A stretch of 64,000 nucleotides of DNA. Origin: Variovorax sp. PMC12 (lineage in GTDB: Bacteria > Pseudomonadota > Gammaproteobacteria > Burkholderiales > Burkholderiaceae_C). Below the pieces are notes generated by a model that had not been told where the DNA came from, did not search any database, and was given only the letters and a program-made list of their open reading frames with translations. The position numbers and the translations under genes are program-made. The stretch is from NCBI RefSeq assembly GCF_003019815.1, contig NZ_CP027773.1, positions 3,731,001 through 3,795,000 on the forward strand, read 5' to 3'. The stretch's first letter is position 1; each line of letters begins with the position of its first letter. Below, one piece after another: positions 26,164 through 35,452 of this stretch.

Positions 26164-27677
26164 CGAGCAGCAACACCGAACTGCACCAGATGGGCGTGGT
26201 CGCGCTGGCCCAGGCGCTGGCCGACCGCAAGGTTTCGGCCGTCGAGGCCTCCCAGGCATTCCTCGGCCGCATGAAGGCCCATGAATCGCTCGGCACCTTC
26301 GTCGACGTCAACGAAGATGTCACGCTGGCCCAGGCCCGCGCCGCCGACGCGCTCATCGCCGCCGGCAATGCCCCGGCGCTGGCCGGCGTGCCCATTGCGC
26401 ACAAGGACATCTTCGTCACCACCGATTTCGCCACCACCGCCGGCTCGAAGATGCTCGCGGGCTACCGCTCGCCCTTCGACGCGACCGTGGTCAAGCGCCT
26501 GGCCGAGGCTGGCGCGGTCACGCTCGGCAAGCTGAGCTGCGACGAATTCGCGATGGGCTCGGCCAACGAGAACATCGCCGTGCCCGCCGTGGGCCACGAC
26601 AAGGCCGTGCCCGTGCAGAACCCCTGGAACCGCGAGCGCATTCCGGGCGGCTCCTCGGGCGCCAGCGCGGCTGCCGTGGCGGCGCGCCTGGCCCCCGCGG
26701 CCACCGGCACCGACACCGGCGGCTCGATCCGCCAGCCGGCGTCGTTCTGCGGCGTGACCGGCATCAAGCCCACCTACGGCCGCGCCTCGCGCTACGGCAT
26801 GGTGGCTTTTGCGTCGAGCCTGGACCAGGCCGGCCCGATGGCCCGCTCGGCCGAAGACTGCGCGCTGCTGCTGTCGGCCTTCTGCGGCCCCGACCTCGAC
26901 CGCGATTCCACCTCGCTCGACAAGCCCGCCGAGAACTTCGCCCGCTCGCTGAACGACTCGCTCGAAGGCCTGCGCATCGGCGTGCCAAAGGAGTTCTTCG
27001 GCGAAGGCGTGGCGCCCGGCGTGCGCGCGGCCATCGACGCGGCGCTCGCGCAGTACGAGAAGCTCGGCGCCAGGCGCGTCGAGGTGACGCTGCCGCGCAC
27101 CGAGCTGTCGATCCCCGTGTACTACATCATTGCCGCGGCCGAGGCCTCGAGCAACCTGAGCCGCTTCGACGGCGTGAAGTTCGGCCATCGCGCCAAGGAC
27201 TTCATCGACCCCGCAAGCAAGAAGAGCGCGCTCACGCAGATGTACGAACGCACGCGCGCCGAAGGCTTCGGCGACGAAGTCAAGCGCCGCATCATGATCG
27301 GCACCTATGTGCTGTCGCACGGCTACTACGACGCCTACTACCTGCAGGCGCAGAAGGTGCGCCGCATGATCGCCGACGACTTCCAGCAGGCCTTCGGTCA
27401 GTGCGACGTGATCGCCGGCCCCGCCGCGCCCACCACCGCATGGAAGCTCGGCGAACACGGCGGAGACCCCGTGGCCGACTACCTCGCCGACATCTTCACG
27501 CTGCCCGCATCGCTGGCCGGACTGCCCGGCATGAGCGTGCCCGCGGGCTTCGACGGCGGCATGCCGGTGGGCCTGCAGCTGATCGGCAACTACTTCGGCG
27601 AAGCGAAGCTGCTGAATGCAGCGCACCGCTTCCAGCAGGCCACCGACTGGCATTCGCGCACGCCGGAGGGCTTCTGA
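26160..27677 (+). CDS. gatA: Asp-tRNA(Asn)/Glu-tRNA(Gln) amidotransferase subunit A
   Basis: A 505-residue amidase-signature enzyme. The Ser-cisSer-Lys triad is visible as PIAHKDIFVTTDF (Lys near 82), GGSSGASAAAVAARLAPAATG (cis-Ser) and TDTGGSIRQPASFCGVTGIKPT (nucleophilic Ser). It releases ammonia from glutamine and channels it to GatB. It is coupled to gatC by ATGA overlap and stops one base before gatB starts. It provides an internal comparison for AtzE, another amidase-signature enzyme with a GatC-like partner in this window. Confidence 0.97.
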   Translation: MTSSNTELHQMGVVALAQALADRKVSAVEASQAFLGRMKAHESLGTFVDVNEDVTLAQARAADALIAAGNAPALAGVPIAHKDIFVTTDFATTAGSKMLAGYRSPFDATVVKRLAEAGAVTLGKLSCDEFAMGSANENIAVPAVGHDKAVPVQNPWNRERIPGGSSGASAAAVAARLAPAATGTDTGGSIRQPASFCGVTGIKPTYGRASRYGMVAFASSLDQAGPMARSAEDCALLLSAFCGPDLDRDSTSLDKPAENFARSLNDSLEGLRIGVPKEFFGEGVAPGVRAAIDAALAQYEKLGARRVEVTLPRTELSIPVYYIIAAAEASSNLSRFDGVKFGHRAKDFIDPASKKSALTQMYERTRAEGFGDEVKRRIMIGTYVLSHGYYDAYYLQAQKVRRMIADDFQQAFGQCDVIAGPAAPTTAWKLGEHGGDPVADYLADIFTLPASLAGLPGMSVPAGFDGGMPVGLQLIGNYFGEAKLLNAAHRFQQATDWHSRTPEGF

Positions 27678-27678
27678 A

Positions 27679-29169
27679 ATGAGCGAGACAGTGAACACCT
27701 TCGAAGCACAACAACAGGGCCGCCCGACCGGCCCGCTGGTGCGCGGCTATGAAGTCATCATCGGCTTCGAGACGCACGCGCAGCTTTCCACCGCGAGCAA
27801 GATCTTCAGCCGCGCCTCCACCGCCTTCGGCGCAGAGCCCAACACGCAGGCTTGCGCGGTCGACCTCGCGCTGCCCGGCACGCTGCCCGTGATGAACAAG
27901 GGCGCGGTCGAACGCGCCATCAAGCTCGGCCTGGCGCTGGGCTCGCACATCGCGCCGCGCAGCGTGTTCGCGCGCAAGAACTACTTCTACCCCGACCTGC
28001 CCAAGGGCTACCAGATCAGCCAGTTCGAGATTCCCGTGGTGCAGGGCGGCGCGGTATCTTTCTTCGTGGGCGAGGAACAGAAGACCGTGCGCCTGGTGCG
28101 CGCCCACCTTGAGGAAGACGCGGGCAAGTCGCTGCATGAAGACTTCGTCGGCCAGAGCGGCATCGACCTGAACCGCGCCGGCACCCCGCTGCTGGAGATC
28201 GTGACCGAGCCCGACATGCGCTCCACCGCCGAGGCCGTGGCCTATGCGAAGGAGCTGCACAAGATCGTCACCTGGATCGGCATCTGCGACGGCAACATGC
28301 AGGAAGGCAGCTTCCGCTGCGACGCCAACGTGTCGGTGCGCCGGCCCGGCGACAAGCTCGGCACGCGCCGCGAGATCAAGAACCTGAACAGCTTCAAGTT
28401 CATGCAGCAGGCGATCGACTACGAGATCCGCTGGCAGATCGAGGAAATCGAGGACGGCCGCTCGATCGAGCAGGCCACCGTGCTGTTCGACCCCGACACC
28501 GGCGAGACGCGCGCGATGCGCGCCAAGGAAGACTCGGCCGACTACCGCTACTTTCCCGACCCCGACCTGCCGCCGCTGGTGATTGCCGCCGACTGGATCG
28601 AGCGCGTGAAGGCCACCATGCCCGAGCTGCCGCGCGCGATGGCCGAGCGCTATGTGCGCGACCACGGCCTGTCGGAATACGACGCCGCCCAGCTCACGCA
28701 GAGCGCCGCGCTCGCCGGCTACTTCGACGAAGCCGTGAACGCGGGCGCCACGCCCAAGCTCGCGAGCAACTGGATCACCGGCGAAATGGCGCGCCGCCTG
28801 AACGCCGCCGAAATCGGCATCGAGGCCGCGCCGGTGAAGGCGCAGCAACTGGCCCAGCTGGTCAAGCGCATCGCCGACGGTACGCTGCCCAACAACGCCG
28901 CGCGCCAGGTGTTCGACGCGCTGTGGACCGGCGAGGGCAGCGATGTCGACGCCATCATCGAGGCGAAAGACCTGAAGCCGATGAACGACACCGGCGCGCT
29001 CGACAAGATCCTCGACGAGGTGATCGCGAAGAACGCCAAGAACGTCGAGGAATACCGCGGCGGCAAGGAGAAGGCGCTCAACGCCCTCGTGGGCCAGGTC
29101 ATGAAGGCCAGCGGCGGCAAGGCGAACCCTGCGCAGGTCACCGAACTGCTGAAGGCCAAGCTGGCCTGA
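27679..29169 (+). CDS. gatB: Asp-tRNA(Asn)/Glu-tRNA(Gln) amidotransferase subunit B
   Basis: A 496-residue subunit with the GatB cradle domain (YEVIIGFETHAQLSTASKIFS; LPDLPKGYQISQFE-type region near 115; RCDANVSVRRPG), followed by the helical and YqeY tail domains (about 350-496). It binds the misacylated tRNA and performs the kinase and amide transfer steps. The start at 27679 (MSETVNTF) is selected; earlier in-frame codons overlap gatA. A strong palindromic terminator follows at 29180. Confidence 0.97.
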   Translation: MSETVNTFEAQQQGRPTGPLVRGYEVIIGFETHAQLSTASKIFSRASTAFGAEPNTQACAVDLALPGTLPVMNKGAVERAIKLGLALGSHIAPRSVFARKNYFYPDLPKGYQISQFEIPVVQGGAVSFFVGEEQKTVRLVRAHLEEDAGKSLHEDFVGQSGIDLNRAGTPLLEIVTEPDMRSTAEAVAYAKELHKIVTWIGICDGNMQEGSFRCDANVSVRRPGDKLGTRREIKNLNSFKFMQQAIDYEIRWQIEEIEDGRSIEQATVLFDPDTGETRAMRAKEDSADYRYFPDPDLPPLVIAADWIERVKATMPELPRAMAERYVRDHGLSEYDAAQLTQSAALAGYFDEAVNAGATPKLASNWITGEMARRLNAAEIGIEAAPVKAQQLAQLVKRIADGTLPNNAARQVFDALWTGEGSDVDAIIEAKDLKPMNDTGALDKILDEVIAKNAKNVEEYRGGKEKALNALVGQVMKASGGKANPAQVTELLKAKLA

Positions 29170-29179
29170 TCGAATGAAG

Positions 29180-29203
29180 CCGGGGCCTTGCGCAAGGCCC
29201 CGG
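29180..29203. terminator. Bidirectional terminator between gatB and the DUF4124 gene
   Basis: A perfect 24-bp palindrome with arms CCGGGGCCTTGC and GCAAGGCCCCGG, extended by GAAG (29176-29179) and CTTC (29207-29210) with a short TTG bulge. It lies between two convergent genes, 10 bases past the gatB stop. There is no long T tract on either side, so termination in both directions is inferred from the strong stem and the position. Confidence 0.7.
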
Positions 29204-29208
29204 TTGCT

Positions 29209-29898
29209 TCAGCGGTTGTTGCCGCCGTTCTGGGGCGACCAGAGCAGCTTGAGGCGCGCGCGCTCTTCGTCGAAGCGCGCATTCACCCGCTTCTTCTCTT
29301 CTTCCTGCTCGCCGATGAAGCGGTTCTGCACCGCCACGCTCTGCGTGTTGTCATCGAGCCTGCGCCGCACCGAGCCGGGCGCCTTGCCCGGGTCATGCTT
29401 GTAGAACTCCATCTCCTCGTCGATCTTGCGGCGGTCTTCGGCCAGCTCGGCGATGCGCTTGCGCGCCGCCTGCGTTACCGCATCGATCTGCGCCAGCGCC
29501 TCGGCGCGTTCGCGGTCGTGCGTGGCGGCATTCGGATAGCGCACCAGCAAGGCCCGCTCGCGCCGGCGCTCGTCAGTGAGGCGGGCGGCCTGGATGGCGG
29601 CTTCGCGGGCGCGGTCTTCGCGCTCCTGCAGCTCGCGCGCCGTGTACGTCGGCTCGACCTTGCGGCGGACGGAGCCGCTCGGGTTGAGCTCGCGCTGCTC
29701 GCGGTCGCTGCATTCGGCAATGGGCCGGTCGGCGGTCAGCGTGCGGCCGCGGGCGTCGGTGCAGGTGAAGATGCCGGGAGAGGCGCCTTCCGGTTTCTGC
29801 GATTGCGCATGCAACGCCCCGCAGAAGCCCGAGGCCGCCATGATCGATGCCGCCGCCAGCAGGCGAATCGGCTTGCCGTTGTCGCGTGCGTCGTGCAT
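29209..29898 (-). CDS. DUF4124-domain secreted protein with coiled-coil
   Basis: A 229-residue protein with a signal peptide ending SGFCGALHAQ (about residue 32), a DUF4124 domain (GIFTCTDARGRTLTADRPIAEC, about 42-63) and a long charged helical region from about 85 to 215 (EREDRAREAAIQAARL; RKIDEEMEFYKHD). The family is periplasmic and poorly characterised. It is 12 bases downstream of pyrE on the same strand and may be co-transcribed. The role is unknown. Confidence 0.75.
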   Translation of the reverse strand: MHDARDNGKPIRLLAAASIMAASGFCGALHAQSQKPEGASPGIFTCTDARGRTLTADRPIAECSDREQRELNPSGSVRRKVEPTYTARELQEREDRAREAAIQAARLTDERRRERALLVRYPNAATHDRERAEALAQIDAVTQAARKRIAELAEDRRKIDEEMEFYKHDPGKAPGSVRRRLDDNTQSVAVQNRFIGEQEEEKKRVNARFDEERARLKLLWSPQNGGNNR

Positions 29899-29910
29899 CG
29901 GCTGTACGCC

Positions 29911-30594
29911 TCAGCTCGCGCCGTAGCGCGTGCGGTAGGCCAGCACGCGTTCGCGATGCGTGCCCAGGTCGGCCGCCGCGTTGCCCGACAGATAGCTCAG
30001 CAGGTCGTCCAGCGTGGCGATGGCGATCACCGCCAGGCCGAGCTGGTTGCGCACGTACTGCACGGCGCTGTGGTCCACGTCGACGCCGTTCTCCGTGGCT
30101 TTCTCCTGGCGGTCGAGCGCGATGGCCACGGCATGCGGCGTGGCGCCGGCGGCCTGGATGGCGGCGATGGATTCGCGCACTGCCGTGCCGGCCGACATCA
30201 CGTCGTCGACGATCAGCACGCGGCCCTTGAGCAGCGCGCCGACCAGGTTGCCGCCTTCGCCGTGCGCCTTGGCTTCCTTGCGGTTGTAGGCAAAGGGGTA
30301 GTTGCGGCCCCGGCGGGCCAGCTCGGCGGCCACCGTGGCGCCCAGCGGAATGCCCTTGTAGGCGGGGCCGAAGATCATGTCGAATTCGAGCCCGCTCTCG
30401 ATCAGTCGGTCTGCATAGAATCCCGCGAGACGGGCGATCTTGCCGCCGTCGTCGAAGAGTCCCGAATTGAAGAAGTAAGGACTCATTCGGCCGGCTTTGG
30501 TCTTGAATTCGCCAAAACGCAGCACGCCGGCATCCAACGCGAACTGGACGAAGTCCTGTGCGACCGCGCTGCTTTTCTGACTATCTACAGCCAT
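29911..30594 (-). CDS. pyrE: Orotate phosphoribosyltransferase
   Basis: A 227-residue enzyme with FALDAGVLRFGEFKTKAGRMSPYFFNSG at the N-terminus and the PRPP-binding motif RVLIVDDVMSAGTAVRES near residues 130-147; the catalytic loop has YNRKEAKAHGEGG. It forms orotidine 5'-phosphate from orotate and PRPP in pyrimidine synthesis. The ATG at 30594 has a strong AAGGAA Shine-Dalgarno six bases away. It is divergent to xth with only 12 bases between start codons, so its promoter must lie in the xth coding region. Confidence 0.95.
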   Translation of the reverse strand: MAVDSQKSSAVAQDFVQFALDAGVLRFGEFKTKAGRMSPYFFNSGLFDDGGKIARLAGFYADRLIESGLEFDMIFGPAYKGIPLGATVAAELARRGRNYPFAYNRKEAKAHGEGGNLVGALLKGRVLIVDDVMSAGTAVRESIAAIQAAGATPHAVAIALDRQEKATENGVDVDHSAVQYVRNQLGLAVIAIATLDDLLSYLSGNAAADLGTHRERVLAYRTRYGAS

Positions 30595-30606
30595 CGGAAT
30601 TTCCTT
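30595..30606. promoter_or_regulatory. Shared palindromic ribosome-binding region of pyrE and xth
   Basis: The whole intergenic space is CGGAATTTCCTT. Its centre GGAATTTCC is a perfect palindrome, so it supplies GGAA to the plus-strand start (xth, 7 bases from GTG 30607) and AAGGAA to the minus-strand start (pyrE). Both Shine-Dalgarno sequences therefore occupy the same bases on opposite strands. Confidence 0.7.
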
Positions 30607-31410
30607 GTGTTCAAACTGACCAGTCTCAATCTCAATGGCCTGCGTTCGGCCGCTACCAAAGGCGTGGCCGACTGGGTGGCCGAACTTGCGCCGGATTGTA
30701 TTTGCATGCAGGAGATCCGCGTCCAGGCCAGCGACGTGGAAGGCCGCTTCGAGGAGATGGCGGGCCTGAAGGGCCACTTCCACTTCGCCGAGAAAAAGGG
30801 GTACGCCGGCACTGCCATCTACACCAAGCACGCTCCGAGCCAGGTCGTGGTGGGCTGGGGCGACGCCGAGTTCGACGCCGAGGGCCGCTACCTGGAACTG
30901 CGCTTCGACACGCCTGGCCGCAAGTTCTCGGTCATCAGCTGCTACTTCCCGAGCGGCAGCTCGGGCGAGGAACGGCAGGAGGCCAAGTTCCGCTTCCTCA
31001 AGGGCTTCTTCCCGCACCTGGTGGCGCTCAAGAAGGAGCGCGAGTTCGTCCTGTGCGGCGACATCAACATCGCCCACCAGCAGATCGACCTGAAGAACTG
31101 GCGCGGCAACCAGAAGAACAGCGGCTTCCTGCCCGAGGAGCGCGCCTGGATGACGCGCCTGCTCGACACCGGCACCGAAGGCGCGGGCCTGGTCGACGTG
31201 TACCGCAAGCTCAAGCCCGACACCACCGACGAGGCCTACACCTGGTGGAGCAACCGCGGCCAGGCCTACGCGAACAACGTGGGATGGCGGCTGGACTACC
31301 ACCTGGCCACGCCGGCCATCGGCGCGCTGGCACGCACCGAGCAGATCTACAAGACCGTGAAGTTCTCGGACCATGCGCCGATCACGGTGGAATACGACTT
31401 CACGCTGTAA
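30607..31410 (+). CDS. xth: Exodeoxyribonuclease III (ExoA/Xth family AP endonuclease)
   Basis: A 267-residue exonuclease/endonuclease/phosphatase-fold enzyme starting FKLTSLNLNGLRSA. Metal and catalytic residues are visible in CICMQEIRVQ (Glu), YFPSGSSGEERQEAKFRFL (Tyr), LCGDINIAHQQIDLKN (Asp-x-Asn) and KFSDHAPITVEYDF (Asp-His). It cleaves DNA at abasic sites and degrades 3' ends in base excision repair. The GTG at 30607 is the only start that keeps the first beta-strand and has a GGAA ribosome-binding site. It is convergent with the LysR gene downstream. Confidence 0.93.
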   Translation: MFKLTSLNLNGLRSAATKGVADWVAELAPDCICMQEIRVQASDVEGRFEEMAGLKGHFHFAEKKGYAGTAIYTKHAPSQVVVGWGDAEFDAEGRYLELRFDTPGRKFSVISCYFPSGSSGEERQEAKFRFLKGFFPHLVALKKEREFVLCGDINIAHQQIDLKNWRGNQKNSGFLPEERAWMTRLLDTGTEGAGLVDVYRKLKPDTTDEAYTWWSNRGQAYANNVGWRLDYHLATPAIGALARTEQIYKTVKFSDHAPITVEYDFTL

Positions 31411-31425
31411 GCTGGCCCATACCGC

Positions 31426-32334
<909 letters not shown>

Positions 32335-32343
32335 AAGGATTCA

Positions 32344-32359
32344 TGATAAATCCATATCA
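32344..32359. promoter_or_regulatory. Possible LysR-binding dyad
   Basis: TGATA (32344-32348) and TATCA (32355-32359) are inverted arms around a 6-base spacer in the 98-base divergent region between lysR and the FAD monooxygenase. TTGACT at 32381-32386 could be a -35 for the rightward gene but no -10 at 17 bp is convincing. The dyad is short, so confidence is low. Confidence 0.35.
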
Positions 32360-32432
32360 CATCTAAATTTCCCAAATGGTTTGACTGCGTTCCTAATGCG
32401 CGCCGAGGCACAACGCACCAACACCAACGACC

Positions 32433-33671
32433 ATGAGCAACGAAGTCATCATCCTGGGCGCCGGCATCGGCGGCCTGACCCTGGCGCTGAGCCTGCACCA
32501 GGCCGGCATCCCCTGCCGCGTGTACGAGGCCGTGCCCGAGCTGAAGCCGCTGGGCGTGGGCATCAACCTGCTGCCGCACGCGGTGCGCGAGCTCAGCGAA
32601 CTCGGCCTGCTGAGCGCGCTCGACAGGGTCGGCGTGCGCACGCAGGAGGCGGTGTTCTTCACCGAGCACGGCCAGCTGGTCTTTCGCGAGCCGGCGGGAC
32701 AGCATGCGGGCTACGACTGGCCCCAGTTCTCGATCCACCGCGGCGACCTGCAGACCGTGCTGCATGAAGAGACGCTCAGGCGCCTGGGCCCCGGCAGCGT
32801 GGTGTGTGGCCACCGCTGCACCGGCGTGACGCAGGACGCCGAGGGCGTCACCGTGCACTTCGCCGACGCGCCGGCGGTGCGCGGCGCGGTCGCGGTCGGC
32901 TGCGACGGCATTCACTCGGCATTGCGCAAGCAGCTCTATCCGAACGAAGGCGCGCCGCGCTATTCGGGCATCAACATGTGGCGCGGCACCGCGCGCTGGA
33001 AGCCCTTTCTCTCGGGCGGCAGCATGGTGCGCGCGGGCTGGCTCGCGGTCGGCAAGATGGTGATCTACCCGATCCGCAACGACATCGACGCCGAAGGCCA
33101 CCAGCTCGTGAACTGGGTCGCCGAGATCCACGCGCCGCAGCCCGCCATGCGCGACTGGAGCCGCGCCGGCCGGCTCGAAGACTTCCTCCCCGCGTTTGCC
33201 GACTGGCATTTCGACTGGCTCGACGTGCCGGCGCTGATCCTCGCCTCCGACACCATCCTCGAATATCCGATGGTCGACCAGGACCCGCTGCCGCGCTGGA
33301 CCCACGGCCGGCTCACGCTGCTGGGCGACGCCGCGCACCCGATGGTGCCGCGCGGCTCCAACGGCGCCGGGCAGGCGATCATCGACGCGCGCTTCCTGGC
33401 AGGCGCGCTCAAGGACCAGGGCGTGGGCACGGCCGCGCTGGAAGACTACGACCGCGTGCGCGTCAAGGCCACCACCGAGGTGGTGCTGACCAACCGCAGC
33501 AACCCGCCCGACGCGATCCTGCGCGAAGTGTTCGAACGCTCGGGCGGCAAGCGCTTCGAGAAGATCGAGGACGTCGTGCCCGTGGCCGAGCTGCAGGCCA
33601 TCTCGGACAACTACAAGCGCGTGGCCGGCTACGACCCCGTCACCCTGAAGGCGCGCGCTTCCTACCTTTGA
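32433..33671 (+). CDS. FAD-dependent monooxygenase of the salicylate/6-hydroxynicotinate hydroxylase type
   Basis: A 412-residue single-component class A flavin hydroxylase. Motifs: GxGxxG in VIILGAGIGGLTLALSLHQAG (5-25), the DG motif AVGCDGIHSALRKQLYP, and the GD motif GRLTLLGDAAHPMVPRGSNGAGQAIIDA. A tryptophan-rich active-site region (NMWRGTARWKP; DWHFDWLDVP) follows. Enzymes of this type hydroxylate a carboxylated aromatic ring with NAD(P)H and O2. It is 31 bases ahead of a Bug receptor, suggesting uptake and first hydroxylation of one aromatic compound under LysR control. The substrate cannot be told. Confidence 0.85.
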   Translation: MSNEVIILGAGIGGLTLALSLHQAGIPCRVYEAVPELKPLGVGINLLPHAVRELSELGLLSALDRVGVRTQEAVFFTEHGQLVFREPAGQHAGYDWPQFSIHRGDLQTVLHEETLRRLGPGSVVCGHRCTGVTQDAEGVTVHFADAPAVRGAVAVGCDGIHSALRKQLYPNEGAPRYSGINMWRGTARWKPFLSGGSMVRAGWLAVGKMVIYPIRNDIDAEGHQLVNWVAEIHAPQPAMRDWSRAGRLEDFLPAFADWHFDWLDVPALILASDTILEYPMVDQDPLPRWTHGRLTLLGDAAHPMVPRGSNGAGQAIIDARFLAGALKDQGVGTAALEDYDRVRVKATTEVVLTNRSNPPDAILREVFERSGGKRFEKIEDVVPVAELQAISDNYKRVAGYDPVTLKARASYL

Positions 33672-33702
33672 GCATCACTGAAAAAAACACGGAGACACCA
33701 CC

Positions 33703-34668
33703 ATGCGTTCGCTTCTCAAGAAGACCCTTGCCACCCTGCTCCTGGCCGCCGGCGCCACCGCCGCCTGCGCCTGGCCCGACCAGCCGATCACGCTGGTGGT
33801 GCCCTACACGCCCGGCACCGGCATCGACCTGGTGGCACGCCAGCTCTCGGCCCGCCTGCCCGCGAAGCTGGGCCAGCCGGTGGTCGTCGAGAACGTGGCC
33901 GGCGCCAGCGGCAACATCGGCAGCGAGCGCGTGGCGCGCGCCAAGCCCGACGGCTACACGCTGATGGTGCAGGTCAACACGCTGGTCATGAACCGCAGCC
34001 TCTACCGCTCGCTGAGCTACGACCCGGTGGCCGACTTCGCGCCGGTGTCGCTCACTTCGTGGGGCACGCTGCTGCTGGTGACGAACCCGAACGTGCAGAA
34101 GGCGACGACCGTGTCGCAGATGGTGAGCGCGGCCAAGGCGGCGCCCGGCAAGCTGACGTACGCCACGCCGGGCGTGGGCACGCCGCACCACCTGTCGATG
34201 GCGCTGTTCATGCAGGGCACGGGCACCGAGATGCTGCACGTGCCGTACAAGGGCACGGCCGGCGCGGTGACCGACCTGCTGGGCGGGCGCATCGACTACA
34301 TGTTCCTGCCGGTGCACGTGGCGCTGCAGCACATCCAGGTCGGCAAGCTCAAGGCCATCGCCACCGGCAGCAGCAAGCGCCTGCCGCAGCTGCCCGACGT
34401 GCCGACGCTGGCCGAGGCCGGCGTGACGGCCGACAACGTCGACATGTGGTACGGCGTGCTCGCGCCCAAGGGCACGCCGCCTGACGTGGTCGCGCGGCTC
34501 AACAAGGAAATTGCTGCAGTGCTCAAGCAGCCCGAGGTGGCGACGTCCTTCGAGTCGCAGGGCATGGTGCCCGCAAGCTCGACGCCGGCGGAGTTCGGCG
34601 CGTTGATCAGGAAAGACGCGGACCGCTGGGCCGCGGTGGTGAAGCGCGGCAACATCACTGCCGACTGA
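33703..34668 (+). CDS. Bug/TctC-family periplasmic solute receptor
   Basis: A 321-residue receptor; signal peptide MRSLLKKTLATLLLAAGATAACA, mature start WPDQPITLVVPYTPGTGIDLVAR. The carboxylate-binding beta-strand region VVENVAGASGNIGSERVARA is normal for the family. It is co-directional with the FAD monooxygenase and likely binds its substrate or relative. No TctA/TctB membrane genes are near. It is convergent with the GntR gene, 16 bases away. Confidence 0.87.
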   Translation: MRSLLKKTLATLLLAAGATAACAWPDQPITLVVPYTPGTGIDLVARQLSARLPAKLGQPVVVENVAGASGNIGSERVARAKPDGYTLMVQVNTLVMNRSLYRSLSYDPVADFAPVSLTSWGTLLLVTNPNVQKATTVSQMVSAAKAAPGKLTYATPGVGTPHHLSMALFMQGTGTEMLHVPYKGTAGAVTDLLGGRIDYMFLPVHVALQHIQVGKLKAIATGSSKRLPQLPDVPTLAEAGVTADNVDMWYGVLAPKGTPPDVVARLNKEIAAVLKQPEVATSFESQGMVPASSTPAEFGALIRKDADRWAAVVKRGNITAD

Positions 34669-34684
34669 GGCCGCAGCAGCAGGC

Positions 34685-35452
34685 TCAGCGCGGCGCCGAG
34701 GCCTTCCCCGCGTGCCGCGCCAGGTGCACCTGGTGCAGCGTGATCTTGCGCACCTCGGCCTGGCTGGTCTCGATGTGCGCGCGCAGCAGCATCGCGGCCT
34801 GGTCGCCGCGGTTCGCGCGCACGGCCTTCAATATCTTCGCGTGCTCGTCGTAGGTGGCGTCGATGCGCGGCTGCTTGGTGAAGTCGAGCCGGCGGATGAT
34901 GCGGATGCGGTCGGTCACGTCGCCGTGCACGCGGGCCATCTCGGCATTGCCTGCGGCTGCCACCAGCGAGCAATGGAAGGCCTCGTCCCACTGCGCCACC
35001 TGCGCCATGTCGGCGCTGCGCTGCGCCGCCGGCACGAGCCAGATGCCGGCCAGCGTTTCCAGCAGGCCGCGGTCGATGTGGCGGTCGGTCTCGCACAGCC
35101 GGTGCACGGCGGTGGTCTCCAGCACCATGCGCAGGTCGTAGAGCTGCTCGAACTGGTCGAAGTCGAACGGCAGCACGCGCCAGCCGCTGCGGAACAGCAC
35201 TTCGACGAATCCCTCCTGCTGCAGCCGGAACAGCGCTTGGCGGATCGGCGTGCGCGACACGCCCAGGCGTTCGCTGATCTCGTTCTCGGTGAAGCGGTCG
35301 CCGGGCACGAGGATGAAGTCGGCCACGTCGCGCTTGAGCTGCGCGTAGACCTCGTCGGCGCGCGTGCGGAAAACGGTGGGGTCGGCGGGAGCGGCGGGGC
35401 TGGGTCGAACGGTAGACACGGAGGGGATGTTAGTCGCAGGAAGGCACGTCAC
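34685..35452 (-). CDS. GntR-family (FCD domain) regulator of the ureide super-operon
   Basis: A 255-residue regulator with a GntR winged HTH (VYAQLKRDVADFILVPGDRF...ISERLGVSRTPIRQALFRLQ, about 35-80) and an all-helical FCD effector domain whose metal/ligand residues lie in DLRMVLETTAVHRLCE, WDEAFHCSLVAAAGN and YDEHAKILKAV. The start is taken as GTG 35452, which overlaps the stop of the preceding hydrolase gene; a later GTG start is possible because the first 25 residues are low in structure. It is the last gene of the leftward super-operon. A TGTACA-centred palindrome at the operon promoter (49680-49688) is a candidate target. Confidence 0.82.
   Translation of the reverse strand: MTCLPATNIPSVSTVRPSPAAPADPTVFRTRADEVYAQLKRDVADFILVPGDRFTENEISERLGVSRTPIRQALFRLQQEGFVEVLFRSGWRVLPFDFDQFEQLYDLRMVLETTAVHRLCETDRHIDRGLLETLAGIWLVPAAQRSADMAQVAQWDEAFHCSLVAAAGNAEMARVHGDVTDRIRIIRRLDFTKQPRIDATYDEHAKILKAVRANRGDQAAMLLRAHIETSQAEVRKITLHQVHLARHAGKASAPR

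Noticed and set aside
25864..29169. gatCAB as part of the ureide system because of amidase similarity.
   Set aside because: Sequence motifs and gene order are those of the essential tRNA amidotransferase; the similarity to AtzG-AtzE reflects common descent of the amidase-signature fold.
32381..32409. A sigma-70 promoter with TTGACT for the FAD monooxygenase.
   Set aside because: No acceptable -10 hexamer occurs 16-18 bases downstream; the sequence there is G/C-rich.
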